Source of the DNA: Exophiala sp. HKRS030
Lineage: Eukaryota; Ascomycota; Eurotiomycetes; Chaetothyriales; Herpotrichiellaceae
Length of the DNA stretch: 64,000 nt
Direction of reading: 5' to 3'
NCBI GenBank assembly: GCA_023897205.1
Contig: JAHWDD010000005.1
Location: forward strand, 2,914,001 to 2,978,000
A program made the translations under genes and the position numbers. Below the pieces are notes generated by a model. That model saw only the letters and a list, made by a program, of their open reading frames with translations. It was not told where the DNA came from and did no database searches. Shown piece by piece: positions 10,487 through 22,332 of this stretch; the stretch's first letter is position 1; the number at the start of each line of letters is the position of its first letter.

Positions 10487-12060
10487 ATGGAACGACACAA
10501 TTCCAGATCGTTGAATATACCTCCAGATCACGACCATGCTAGTTATGGCACGAGCGCTAAGACTGCGGATAATGATTTGTCAGATCCCGGCCATAGAGGT
10601 CTGTATGATGCACCCAAACGGCCACTGAATGTTATCATCGTGGGAGCCGGCATAGCGGGGTTAGCACTGGCCGGGCTTATGGGAAGATCAGGACACAAGG
10701 TTATTGTGATGGAAGCAGCACCCAACATCGCAGACGTAGGCGCGGGAATAACGTGCTCTCCGAACCTTACACGGCTACTCAGCCGATGGGGCCTTGATCC
10801 TTCCTTACGCAAGCACACGAACGTGCTCAGCCAGATCACTTTGAGGCGATGGGAAGACGGTCGCTTTCTGGGCGCAGCACCACTCATGCCTGGTGCGGAA
10901 GCGAAGCACGGCGCACCTCAATACGTACTCCATCGTGCGGACCTTCATCGCACACTGATGGAAGAGGCTGAAACCGTATGTGATATTCATACTAACAGCA
11001 TGGTCACGTCACTCGATTTCCACAAGGCTTCTGCTACATTAAGCGATGGGAATGTTTTTGAGGCCGACTTGATAGTCGGCGCTGACGGTTAGTTCCGGCA
11101 GTGAGAGATTGAGGGTAATACTGATCTTATCAGGTATGAAATCAACATGTAGGAGGCTGATCTACCAAAGGCTTGGGCTTTTGGATAAAGCCATCCCGAC
11201 AGGGGACGCCGCATTCAGGGTCTGTATTCCCCTGGACAGGGTGATGGATCCTGAACTTCGAGGCTTTGTGACCGCGCCAGTGGCGACGAGATGGATGGGT
11301 GATTCAAGGCACGTTCAAGCTTATCCTATTCGGCATGGAAACCTCTACAACATGGTCAGCAGCGCATTTCTCCCCAGGGGATCGGAGACCACTGACAACA
11401 GTTACAGGTTATGTGCCATCCTGACACGGGGTTCGCAGAAGAATCATGGACCGCCAAGGCATCTAAGCAGAAGATATTGGATCATTTCGGTTCATGGGAC
11501 CCCCTCCGATTGGGAAAATTACTTGAGCTTATTCCGGATGATAATATTATGGAATGGCGTTTGTGTCAGCACGACCCACTCCCTACATGGGTAATTGGCA
11601 AGGTTGTCTTAATTGGCGATGCCTGTCATCCTATGTTGCCCTATGTTGCACAAGGAGCTGCTCAAGCAATCGAAGACGTCGCAGTGCTCCATCTGGCCGT
11701 CAATCGTGCTTCAAACCCAGAAGACTTGTCGGTCCTTTTAAAGGCCTATCAGCTGGCGCGGAAACCCCGGTCGGAGTATATTATGGGAGTTGGTGGCGTC
11801 ACTGGAGCCGTGCTACATTTGCCAGATGGCCCGGAACAACAAGTAAGAGACGAAAAGTTTCGGTTGGTGCCGGAAGGAGGCGACAACCCAGACCTGCTAG
11901 GTGACGTCGAGATGCAAAAATTCCTTTGGGATTACGATCCGGAGAAGGAATTCCTCGAGAATATTGAAAGTAAGTCGTACTCATTTAAATCAAGTTGCGT
12001 ATTGTCTAACAGAGAATAAAAGACTATGCTAAGAAAGCTCGCTTCTCTCAAAATGAGTAA
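10487..12060 (+). CDS. Second FAD-dependent monooxygenase, salicylate-hydroxylase-like
   Basis: Four exons (10487-11087, 11134-11354, 11408-11969, 12023-12060) with introns of 46, 53 and 53 bp give 473 residues in one frame. The FAD motif GAGIAG is at about residues 52-57 after a polar N-terminal extension. LVGADG lies over the first splice junction. NLYNMVMCHPD is recreated at the second junction, and GDACHPMLPYVAQGAAQAIED is the second FAD motif. For the last intron I chose the acceptor at 12022, because the CTAAC branch site lies too close to the earlier AG. The enzyme differs clearly from the monooxygenase at 4705-6340, so the two probably act on different ring positions or intermediates. 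It is transcribed away from the regulator and shares its promoter region. Confidence 0.88.
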
Positions 12061-12131
12061 GATTCTTATGTAATGGACCGGGATAGCATGAGAATCTAGA
12101 AGTCCCACGATACTTCAGCGCCCAGAGTCAG

Positions 12132-12638
12132 ATGAGTGGCCCAATTCAAATGTTAGGACTCGTAAATCATGGTTCAGTTGAGGAAACAATGGATATAAAT
12201 AGGACAAGAGGAATAGTACGAGGGAGAACTAGCCTGATCGGCCCGCTCATCTTTTCCCAGAGTAGTCGACTCCCGAGTCTCGTCGTGCCTGGCGATCTGG
12301 CGACCCTGCGTCTCCTTAAAGACTTAGAAGAGACTTTAGACAAGTATCAAGAATTTGACCCTACACGCAGGATTGCTTGCAGCTATAATTCAAGACCTGA
12401 GATCGCCCCCAGACAGGAGCCCATGCGCTGTCAGAAACAGTCATGCGAATGGGCTCCCCGCTGTTGGGTTGACTCGGATGGCAAACATTACAAGATGAAC
12501 GCGGTACACCTCAGGAGGCTCGGCGACCACGTCGCCATAGTAGCTCGATCACTGCAGCTCAGGTACCATTCTATAGGAAGAAAAATTTGTTTGACAATCA
12601 GGTACAATATATATTTTGCAGAAAACAGCGATGGATAG
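12132..12638 (+). CDS. Hypothetical protein with a Cys/His-rich segment
   Basis: An open frame of 168 codons. I do not recognise a defined family. The part from about residue 98 has spaced cysteines and histidines (MRCQKQSC, RCWVDSDGKHYKM, VHLRRLGDHV). This resembles a Cys/His segment I recall from poorly characterised, often repeated fungal proteins. The first 90 residues are unremarkable. It could be a short gene, a fragment of a larger one, or chance; the Cys/His pattern is the only positive sign. Confidence 0.35.
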   Translation: MSGPIQMLGLVNHGSVEETMDINRTRGIVRGRTSLIGPLIFSQSSRLPSLVVPGDLATLRLLKDLEETLDKYQEFDPTRRIACSYNSRPEIAPRQEPMRCQKQSCEWAPRCWVDSDGKHYKMNAVHLRRLGDHVAIVARSLQLRYHSIGRKICLTIRYNIYFAENSDG

Positions 12639-13770
12639 TATTACAGAATCTTTGCCCAAAACAACACTTGAAGGTTCGACTACCGCCAGCAAGGCGAGAT
12701 CATTGCCTCACAAGACCCCTCCCCCGTGCTGTTACTATGCAATCACCTAATCACCCACGTAGCCTGGCAATCACGCGTTTCGGCAACGATTGTAGTCACA
12801 TACTCTGCACAGACTCAGCCTCTACACAGCATGCCTCAGAGAGCTGGGGGGTTGGCTAACATTGGCACTGGCTCGACGAAAAGGCTGGCAGCATGTGGCC
12901 GCTCCGACCCCAAACCACCGACTTTGACCCAGCCTCCACATCGGTGAAGCGAGGTATCACAGTACTATCGTAACTTCAGCTAGCTAGACCTCCATATCAA
13001 AGCCCCAAAGAACTGAACTGAATCACATGATGGGCGGATACAACTTGCGAGTAGTCACTGGCAAGGCACAAATACCGAAGGCGTCCTTGCCATCTGACTT
13101 TCGGCCCCCAGCCTCTCCAAGGTCGTAACTGCTTGCAGTACGAGGGGAGATGAGTGGGCTATGAAGCTTGCATCCAACGATCATCTGTGATGGAGTTTCG
13201 AACAGGGTGTTTTATACGCGGACTAACACAATTGGTCTAGGACGATTGTGTATTCGAGACTTGTACAGTAGATGATAGGATATGATGACACTTTTCGTGC
13301 CACCTAGCAGCCCCTTGGGTTACTGGTTGTTAGGCAACTACAGCCAGTCATTGGCGCGGCCTTTGCCAGGCGCCTACTGTTTTCGGAATGGACCTGGATG
13401 AAATTGTCACAACACCGCCCATTCCCTCCAGTGGTTTCCTAATTATTGCTGCGTGGGGTCTTTTTGGAGGCTTGCCACATTTTGGCCGGTACGGAGTGGA
13501 AAGCTAACCATGGCAGACAACGCACATCACCAAAAAAAAACTCCAAGGCCTGCTCAACTGTTTGGCGACCACCCAAAAGAACGCATTATTCGAGCACGGA
13601 CTTCGTGGCCATGTCAAGAACGGTTCGCAACGTTGATTGTCCATGTATTCACTGGGACCAATACTGATCCTGTGTTAGAATCATGAGAGCTTTGTTGTCG
13701 TCTCCATTTTCGAGTTCAAACAGTTTACCACCAGAATTCATGGGTTCCGTGAGGGTCGCTGTCGTATGCT
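12639..13770. other. Gene-free stretch
   Basis: No ORF with family signatures, no clear splice-linked coding stretch, no inverted repeats noticed. Base composition looks ordinary and there is no RIP-like loss of CpA. Confidence 0.4.
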
Positions 13771-14226
13771 TCAACGGTTTGGGGCGTCTCGCGCTGGCAG
13801 TGGAGGAACCTTGAATGTCGGATTTGCCAATTTTTGCGGAGAATAACGATAATCGTCCTCATCATCAGTTAAGGCGCACTCCGCAGTGGTCTGTTGCCAT
13901 ATCTTCTCGATAAATTCGGGCTCGATGGAGGAGAAGTTGCGGTCCTCGCAGCCTTGCTGAACTTTGAAGAAGGCAAAAGCTAGGGTAATTTGAAGCTGTC
14001 GAGCAATCTATGTCCGGTATGACTTAATAGAGCAAGATCTCCGAATAGTGGAAGGCAACCTCACAGTAGAAACTTTTTGTCGGTACAGAACCTTCTCGGC
14101 GGTATTGGCTATTATATCGGGATCATAATAAGTGTACCGAACAGTCGGAAGCCACCGATAACAGGCAGCCATTTGGTCTAGTTGCAGCCGCTCGACGTCT
14201 TCGGAGCTGACCTGCAGGTCGACCAT
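13771..14226 (-). CDS. Hypothetical small protein, two exons
   Basis: Exon 1 (14065-14226) and exon 2 (13771-14007) are joined by a 57-bp phase-0 intron with a GTGAGG donor and a TAG acceptor, giving 132 residues. I do not recognise the family. The composition looks coding: an aromatic-rich stretch (YRWLPTVRYTYYDPD) near the start, then a helix-like LQITLAFAFFKVQQG and an acidic segment (TDDEDDY) near the C-terminus. It may be a small gene or the surviving part of a larger one. There are no informative neighbours. Confidence 0.4.
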
Positions 14227-16508
14227 GGTCGAATTTGGAGAGGCCGCCCTGAGTCACACGAAATTTTAGGGGCTGTAGATTGGAGGTTCGTCGTCAGTAC
14301 TCAGCTAGTCCTTAGTTAGCCGTGACTTTTCGGAAATGGATCAGTCTATCGCAGCTGAAGCATGTTCAGATTTTTCACTCCAATGGGCACGGACACATTA
14401 TTGATTCTCGGCCAGACAGAACTCTTACTGCAAAGCCAATATCTAGACAGTCATGACTTATCGTTGGCACTTCTCGTGGCCGGGCTTCTTTTCTTTTGCG
14501 GCATCTCCCTTGCTGACCATGATGGTGCTTCCCTTCTTGAAGTCCTCCAAGGGGGTGTGCAAGAGGGGCATGCTAGGATGGTGGGATTACTGGTCCAATG
14601 CTGGCCTCGCAGGACTTTTCGAAGACCAAGATCTGGAGCAGGACCAACACAGACAAATACTATTTCTGCAGGCAAACTCTGGGCGACAATGATTGGCAGT
14701 GCGCGTACCACCCCCCAAACAAGGGTCGCGCCCAGCCTTCAGCATTTCTGCTGCTCATTGCCCCTCGTTGATCTAGGTTTCAGCCTTATCAAATGGTACA
14801 GCCTTATCCGGTCTTCGAGGTCGAAGACGCAGTTTTGCAGGGGGGTTGATGTCACGGTTCAGTCTGGTTGGCAGTCACGTGGCCACGTGACTACGCGCGC
14901 ACATACGCGCCTACTTATCAACGCCACCACGCGCCCAACCACTTAGCTAGTCCTTCGTACTATTATTCATATCATAAATTGCATTAACTGCTGTGCGCCG
15001 TGATAACTAGAGCGTGGAGCCGAGGATAAGGGAGTATACGTTCATGGAGAATATGTGATCATTGGACGAGTCGTGCGACTCGGCTGCCTGGTCGATATAC
15101 TAGAAAACAGAGATGTGGTCTTGCGATTGCAGTCAGCAGGTGTTGGAGAGGGAGCTGCGAAGACTCGCGTTGTTCAAAAGGCGGATTTCGCAAGCCCGAA
15201 ACCCACGTAACCGATTCAAGGGTTTTAGAGATAATCATGTTCGCATAGCCAGAACTTTGCAAATGAAGCTGAAATGCGCATAAGGGAAGAATCTTTGGTC
15301 AGGCTGAAGGTGGCTTGGATGCTAAAGGCTTGGCTAGCTGTTGCCAACGCAAGCTGGCAGTGGGCACTGCAGAAGCCGAACTCGAGGGCGCGGGGTTGGC
15401 ACAGTACCATGGTCCGGGTATTGGCAGAGCGCTTTCCCAGTGGGGAGCTTAGCAACTGGGCCGTATACCAGACGCTACTCCCTCACACGTGGGCGGGCAC
15501 TGCGTCACGTAGGAGGGGGTTACACTCACTACTGACAGTCGCGGGTATCTCCAGTGTCTCTCCGGCAGCCAAGATTGTTCCAGGTGCTTAGTCAGCGAAT
15601 TTTTGTGTAATGCATCAGAAAAATCACAACCTGTATTCCAGAAAAACTATAGGTAAACCTTCTATTTGGACATGGACCTATAGTTAGAACGCCTAGGGAC
15701 ATCAAGTAGTCAACTTACATATATCACCTATATTCTCTTCAAAATATGGTTTTCTGAATGCTAAGGCCTGCTAGCACAATTTGGCTGCGGGGGAGATAGT
15801 CAACGTGCCGTTTCAGGCTACGATAGGGTCCTTAGGGCACATCATCCCACTACGGCTGCATGTAGAGAACATATATCGTCACTGTTGTGGAAGATGGGGC
15901 GGCATCCCCTGGGTTCTACTTCTCAGCCTGCCAATGCAAGACTTTACAGCCGACGGCAGGACCAGTATGCACATCAGAAAGTCAGTAGCCGAATTTTTAT
16001 TGCCTCTCTTTAGTTGCTTGTACTGTACCTGCCTTTGTGCGCAAAAGGGCTACGCATCCTCCTGATTTATTACCGAAGTCTTGACGAACAGCTGTACGGT
16101 ATGGGCAATACCGTGATGAAGTTCGCTTGTCGGTGATTCGTAGTTGAGGGTTGGGCCATTATTGTAGATCTGGGTAAGCGTGACCCACTGGTATCCTTGG
16201 CTCCGAGTTGGAAAGTTGCAATGTGTCCTCCAGGGTAGGCAGGTTTCGAGAAGATCTGTAAGATCTGGGGAACAACATTCTGAATTCTGAAATAAAATGC
16301 CAAAAGGTGCTGAGATGCGACACATGCTCTGAGATTTTGGCGTAGGAGCAAGGCGTAGGAGCAAGGCGCAGCAGCAATACGAACTTCAGGCAGCAACAAT
16401 TGAGGGGCAGAGGAAAATTTTCAGCCGCACTAACCCCAATCTATCGCGTGGCCTTCTTGCTTTGATATGAATGAAGTCTGCTTGATGACGGCTCTTCCCA
16501 TTGCTTGA
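14227..16508. other. Long gene-poor stretch
   Basis: Open frames at 14362-14946 and elsewhere have no recognisable content and overlap each other on both strands. Notable items are the 20-bp palindrome at 14873-14892, a CG-rich patch just after it, and a direct repeat of GGCGTAGGAGCAA near 16339-16368. Otherwise I see nothing. Confidence 0.4.
14873..14892. promoter_or_regulatory. 20-bp perfect palindrome with two CACGTG E-boxes
   Basis: The stretch reads identically on both strands and consists of two CACGTG hexamers separated by two bases, with AGT/ACT ends. CACGTG is a general binding site for bHLH proteins. No gene start lies close by, so its role is unclear. Confidence 0.4.
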
Positions 16509-18910
16509 GTGACCAGAACATCGTCGATTGGAGGCAGAAGCGAACTGTTTGTCGAGCTCCATCGACAGCGCCTAAGCCACAAACTCGCTGAACGCTCGAA
16601 CAGATACATGACGTCGATGAGCCCACGGCGTGGAGCACGCCCATCTCCGCCACCAGCAACACTTCTGGTCGTGCGGCTATATCTTTGTGAAGATGACTCA
16701 TGCGCCTCAGCCGGTACTCGTCACCTCCTAGTCCGCTATGACAATGTTCAAGTCGTGGCAGGCCAGGCGGCGGCAATTTCATATACCTGGGGGGAGTTCA
16801 ACCGACAAACTAGGAGGCTAGGACACGACAGCGCCGGTCGAGATGTCGCAATGAACTTGGGAGAAGAATGGGCAATCGCAGAAGTGATCGAAACGCTTGC
16901 TCAGCTGTCAACCGAATTTGGAGCCTGTTGGATTGATCAACTCTGCATGCGACAGGATGATACCAATATCAAGCAGATCATCCAAATGATCCCGGAGATA
17001 TATCGCACATTCCAAGTGGTCGCGCTTATGCCAGTTCCACCCTGTAGTTGCCTAGAGCCGGCCGCGAAGGATTTGATGGTCTCATTCCAACAGTTCGCCA
17101 CAGGAGAGAAGACAAGCCATGAGTCGCTGGGTTGTCACCACGACAGATTGTATCAACTGTTTTGGTATCAATTCGTGGTTTGACCGCATCTGGACGCGCC
17201 AGGAAATGATGTACAGCAGAGAGATATCTGTAGTTAGAACGAGAAACACGCCGGAAAGCTGCGTGAAAGGTTTCGACCACATCCTGCACCTGAATCGCTT
17301 TGCAAAGCTATATTTCGACCGAAGACTCCAGCAGGGTTTCAATCGAGAAAACGCTTTTCAAGATCTCAAATCTGCAAGTACCTATTTTCGAAGAAATGGT
17401 TTGAAATCTGTCGAACACTACTGCTGCTATGACAATCACGCCCATTACGCTGGCGCCGACGCGACCATTCTTCACGCGAAATTCATGATGGGCGAAGTCA
17501 TCACGACACACCAACCACATCCCGCAGACTTAGACGACCAGAGTCGACTGACAAGCTTTGTTCATCAGTTAAGCCAGCTGGCGACATCGACAAGAAAGGC
17601 GAGTCAACTAAGAGACTACATCACCTCCGTATGGGTCGATTGTCCTGGCTACAAAATCCCTACTCACTTTCAAACTCGAGATGTTGCCTCGCTCCTGGAG
17701 GATGATATCCTACAAAAGGAGAAAAACACCTCAACATCTCTTGCTGTGAGTTTTCCTGCGTCCCTATTTGGCGATATCGAGAGTGGGGCGTTCCGGCGGC
17801 CAACAAAATATCTGGGCGAGTTAGAGATCAACTCTGTCAGGGATATATATGCGGTGCTTCCTGCACTCAGCGAACCTATTCCTGTCTCAAACACCGGCTC
17901 ATTACCAGTTCATTCCATGGGCCTCAACAACATGTCGATTTCTTCTCGCGCAAATTCATACCGTAGGACATTTGTGAATCTTGACACCGGACAAGTATTC
18001 GCCTGTTTGAAACAAATTGTGAACCATTGGCCCGAAAACACGCTCCACAAGGTGTCGCAATGGCAATTGCTTGAACAAAATCCAGCGCTGGCCATTACGC
18101 CTCCAAACAACAGCTTACTTGAAAGAGTATTCGAGAGGTGGGTACTGAGCAAGGCCATACCACTCTTGGGGAACCAGGTCCTGGCCTAGCGTGGGGAAAT
18201 CTGCCTGAAGTTGATCACTATACCATATTCTACGGCATGGTAACCCGCGCGTTGGGCATAGACATGACTATCTGTCGCGCAATGGGACTTGATTTGATGG
18301 TTTCCCTGGAGCAGCCACCTTGCGTTGGACTGATGAAGCCCGAAGTCTGTCAAAAGCTAGCTGTTCAGATTTCAACGAACGCACAAGAGCCGAAAGAGGT
18401 ACGAATCCGACAATTTGTATTGTGAAAGGTCACCGAACCACAGGCCTCCTTCTTGTCGAATGCTCGTTCTTGCACAGGTTGTCGTCCCTTGACGTCCTCG
18501 ATATTGCCGGCATTTGGGTTCCCATCAGCTGTACACCACTGCATGATATTCAAGGCTACGTTCGTCCTTTCGCAACTGATGGAAGGATAGGGGGCGAAAC
18601 CATATTTACTGATTCGAGAGAATGCCCGGAGAACGATACTGATGCGATCATGGACTTTGTTCAAAGGGCCGCTGCTAGCCCTGTGCGCCAACCGGGTGAC
18701 GAACATGTTTCCCGAAAATGGCTCGGCCTCTACTACTCGCTGGCACTTGTGGGCCTATCGGTACTTTTTCTCTCGTTTTACTTCATTGTAACATCCCAGA
18801 TAGCTCACACCAGCATGGTCTCGAATGTCTGCTTTGTTCCTAAGGAATATTGGCATGTTGAAAAGCGTCCTGCTTGGTACGCTGGCCCGGACTTTTATTA
18901 TCAGCGTTGA
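16509..18910 (+). CDS. HET (heterokaryon incompatibility) domain protein with C-terminal membrane segment; three homopolymer frameshifts
   Basis: The coding signal runs unbroken across three frame changes: at TTTT 17160-17163 (one base too many), GGGG 18168-18171 (one too few) and AAA 18393-18395 (one too few). With those single-base corrections the span is exactly 801 codons without an intron. HET signatures are AISYTWG (residues about 89-95), CWIDQLCMRQ, and SWFDRIWTRQE, where the first shift falls just upstream. The C-terminus has one hydrophobic segment (LALVGLSVLFLSFYFIV), suggesting a membrane anchor. HET proteins trigger cell death on fusion with an incompatible strain. Because the shifts all lie in homopolymers and the reading frame is otherwise clean, I favour sequence errors over a pseudogene. 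Confidence 0.65.
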
Positions 18911-19180
18911 GTCTGACGTTGACGCTGGCGGGCGTCGCAGTCCTCTGCGGACTGCTGCCTATTGGGGTCATGTGGAGATAGCTACCATATTACTACAGGC
19001 TGGTGCGGACCCTAACTTTTCCAACGCTGCAAGCCCCTAGGTCCCCCTAGTCCAAGCCATGTCCATCAGACGCAATCGGAGAGACATGGTTCTGTTAGCA
19101 TGGGGCGAAGCCTTCCTACAGCGGCCATTCCGATAAGTCTCCGCTGACTGCTGCTATGAAGGAGATATAGACCAAGGAGT
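18911..19180 (+). pseudogene. Ankyrin-repeat remnant
   Basis: The frame just after the HET stop contains one good ankyrin repeat (RSPLRTAAYWGHVEIATILLQ, then AGADPNFSNA) up to about 19040. Degenerate traces of a second repeat follow, broken by stops. It looks like the tail of an ankyrin gene whose body is gone. Confidence 0.45.
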
Positions 19181-21074
19181 TGAGAGCGGTATGACGCAAT
19201 TCTTTGATCAACGAGGCCAGGAGATTAGGCACACCATTTACATCGCCTTCAGGAAAATTCCGACTTGACATAGGGCCACAATGGTGAAGTCTGATGTTCA
19301 GACTCAGCTACGTCATTCCGAAAGACATTGCCTAGGAGGCCGGCAATTTTCTCTTAATCACCTCTCTTCTTGGTTATACTAGACGTCGTCGGAGGTAGCC
19401 ATCTTAGACGGCAAGGTCGGGGCTCCTTTCGGTGTACCTTCCGGTCTGAATTTCGCGGTCCAATAAACCATTTTTTCCATTTGAGGGTTTAGGAGCAATA
19501 AGTGCAGACAAGGGCAGAGTAGACAGGTGAGAGGTGCAAGGTATTTCATCAGAGTCAGATCCGGCGAAAGGGTCGAAAGGAGGTAAAGATATAATTTGCC
19601 CTTGTGTGTTTCTCATTGCCGGCTACTCTGGATCGAGCAACGCGAGGGTCCAAGACAAATTATTGTTCTGCCATCGTTACAGCCGTCGCTGTAAAGCTTG
19701 CAAAGGCTACAGGCACCGGGCATTGCGGGCACCAGGGTTGTGTTGACCGACGGGAAAATGTATGGGCAGAGGTCGATCCACGTTGAACGGCCCCTGCCAA
19801 ACCTCTTTGGGTAGTCGGGGCTACATGTCCGATTGGACGCTGGTCGCGCCTAGCACGTTGAGGGAAAGCCTCGAGAAGACTTGAGGAGAGGACATGGAAG
19901 CACTGGCCTGAGGTCAGCCAGGTTCAGCAGCAATGCCTACAACACTGGGAAAGATACGAGAACTCTCAGCACTGCAGCAGGGTCAGACACCGCGGAACTC
20001 GAGTGGACCTTCCTGCAAGTCAGCGACAATGTTTACCCTTGGATGATATGCCAGTGGTTGATCATGTAATACGGATTCTGCTGACGGATCGTCCACGTCG
20101 GTTGAAGAGAAGCGCACAAACATGCATAGAAGACCCCCATGTGCCTGGTACGTTCTTATCCCTTCCACACCCCCTGGCACTTTCCATTTGCGGCAATTTG
20201 TGGCGTCATTAGTGCATATACTGTTAAAGGATACGCACACCACGGGAGAAACATCGGTTTCCAATATGCACGAAAGACGTGGGCTCCACCGGCGCTTGAC
20301 TGCAAAGGGCAATGGGAACAATTTGATATGGTTTGGCCTGCCTATAATTTGGGCAGCGAGCGCAACTTATGTAACGAATCAGGCGAACTATGCGTCGCAC
20401 GAACCTATGGCCTTTTGGCCCATTCGCCTGTTTGATGCGGAAGCGGAAACGTCATGTGTACCGTGTCAAAGTGAGTGGCCTTCTGATGAGCCTAGACGTG
20501 GATGACTATCATCACCGTGAGAGGCTTGAAGATCGTACGGTCGGCGGAGATGAATGTGTTGCATAGAGCTAAGATACTTAGAAGAGTGCGCAAAGGTCGT
20601 GAGGATGTGAGAATGAATATTTGAAGTGGTCAGCAGGTAAACAGCAACGTGTAATCACGTGATAGACTTGAACTTGAGGCTTAGAGAATTCTTACCCGTG
20701 CACGCTTTTACTGTACATCAGCTTAGCGACACTGCTTTCGTGACTCTGTAATCTGATCGGACAGCACCCGTGACCTCTTTTGCGACAGTGTTCTTGGAAC
20801 GGAGACCCAATAAGAGTCGCGCTCAGCAAGGGAACGTGTAAGGCATGTTGACGTCAAAAATCAGTCGAGCAAGGCTTCACTCCACATAACTGCACGAAGT
20901 GATGGTTACGAGGGTTTTGCTGACACTACTGTCGTGCTTGGGACGCCGAGCAATCACGATAGCCTCAGCAGTGCGGCATATGCATCTTCAACCGACATAG
21001 CGCAGCAGAATTAATTGAGTCAGGGATTCGCCGAATCGCGTGGTCAGCCGTGCTATGATTGAACATTCGGCTGG
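19181..21074. other. Gene-poor stretch
   Basis: No supportable gene on either strand. Open frames near 19400-19800 and 19980-20505 overlap on both strands and have no recognisable content. Confidence 0.35.
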
Positions 21075-21562
21075 CTAGTTGCGCCGAAAGAAGTAGGTGA
21101 TGTTATACAAACTCTCTGAAATGAAGTTGCGGTGAGCATGTTTGGTAAAGCTTATTGCGGTCTTGTCGGCAATGTAGACCCTCCTATGCAGAGGACGATT
21201 CGGATGCACTCCACCTCGGTCAGCAATACACTCTTTGAGCTTTTCCTCGGAAACGTTGAAGTATCTCTGCAAGCCTGCACCGCATCTCCACTCCACCTTT
21301 GATCATGGCCAGGACTGATCTCGTAGTCTGGGAAGAGCTCCTTACCACTTATAGGTGGCGCAGAGATGGAGAGTAGAGCGGACACTTTGTCTCTGACATT
21401 TTGACATTGCAAATCACTGCAATGCTCGATGTTCGCCACCAAGGTTGCGTGAACTTGATGAAGGTTTGCTGACAAATGCCAAGCTCGCCTAGGCTCGTCG
21501 AAGAGGCTATCGAGGAAATCGAAGCGAAGACGCTCTTTTCTTGCTTTAGGGCACTCCTCCAA
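21075..21562 (-). pseudogene. HET-protein fragment (region after the HET domain)
   Basis: The minus strand has an open frame with the pattern found after HET domains: a short helix (FDFLDSLF), then CSDLQCQNVRDKVSALLSIS and ELFPDYEIS, matching the usual C-x-DPRD-K-ALL...PDY signature. The coding signal moves to a second frame near 21290 (AGLQRYFNVSEEKLKECI), by an intron or a frameshift. No upstream HET core was found, so this is a truncated copy. Confidence 0.45.
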
Positions 21563-22332
21563 AGGGAGCGTTCAGGACTCGAGTTGCTTAGCCTTTGTTG
21601 CCTTCAGCCGGGGTACACCCACTGTAGGTATGGAAACTACCCATTGCAAGCGTTGCCTGGGTCCATGAACGTGCGGGGAGCGTAGTCCTAGGTATGGCAG
21701 GTGTCCCAGGACGACGCTCTTCAGGCTGTGAACGGGTTCTAGGACGACTGCGGTTGTAGGATCCGCGTACCCTCCCATTTGGCCTGCGACTGTAAGTGTC
21801 CTAACCTAGAGTACGCGTTTCATGAGATGCGGGCTAGGGCGCATTCGCGGCCTAGGACGACGAACCCAGCAGGTCCATCAACCAGATGGTCTCCCCACTC
21901 CTGGCAATGATGCCACAGGCTAGCCAGGCTAAGTTCGTGGCTAAGTCAGAATCCTGGTCAACGCCGAGAGAAAGGGTACATCTCTTAATACAGTTCTGCA
22001 CAGGAAGTTCCCGTGAGAATTGCGAAATTCGACGACGGTATCATTCTGTACTACAATATACTGTACAGTACTTATGGTCATCGAAGCCATATTTAGTGGC
22101 CCAGTAGTATTCAGTCCAACAAATCCGGGGGGTTCCTAAGTAGATTCAGCATTGGGGAAGACTATTTTCGAAACCAGGGCAGCAGCTATCGTTAAATCTG
22201 GAGGGAGATTTCTAGATATTGCTAAAACTGCTGGATATCCTAGTTCATAACGGGAGGCGTGGCCTATGCGTCTCATGATTCATACAAAGCACAAGTACCA
22301 GGTGAGCTCTAGAGCATCATCTCCCGCCGGAG
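21563..22332. other. Gene-free stretch
   Basis: No gene seen. A CTAGGACGAC-like motif recurs loosely around 21705-21860. Nothing else notable. Confidence 0.35.

Noticed and set aside
14362..14946. 194-codon plus-strand ORF
   Set aside because: Overlaps other open frames on both strands, odd composition, contains the E-box palindrome; probably chance.
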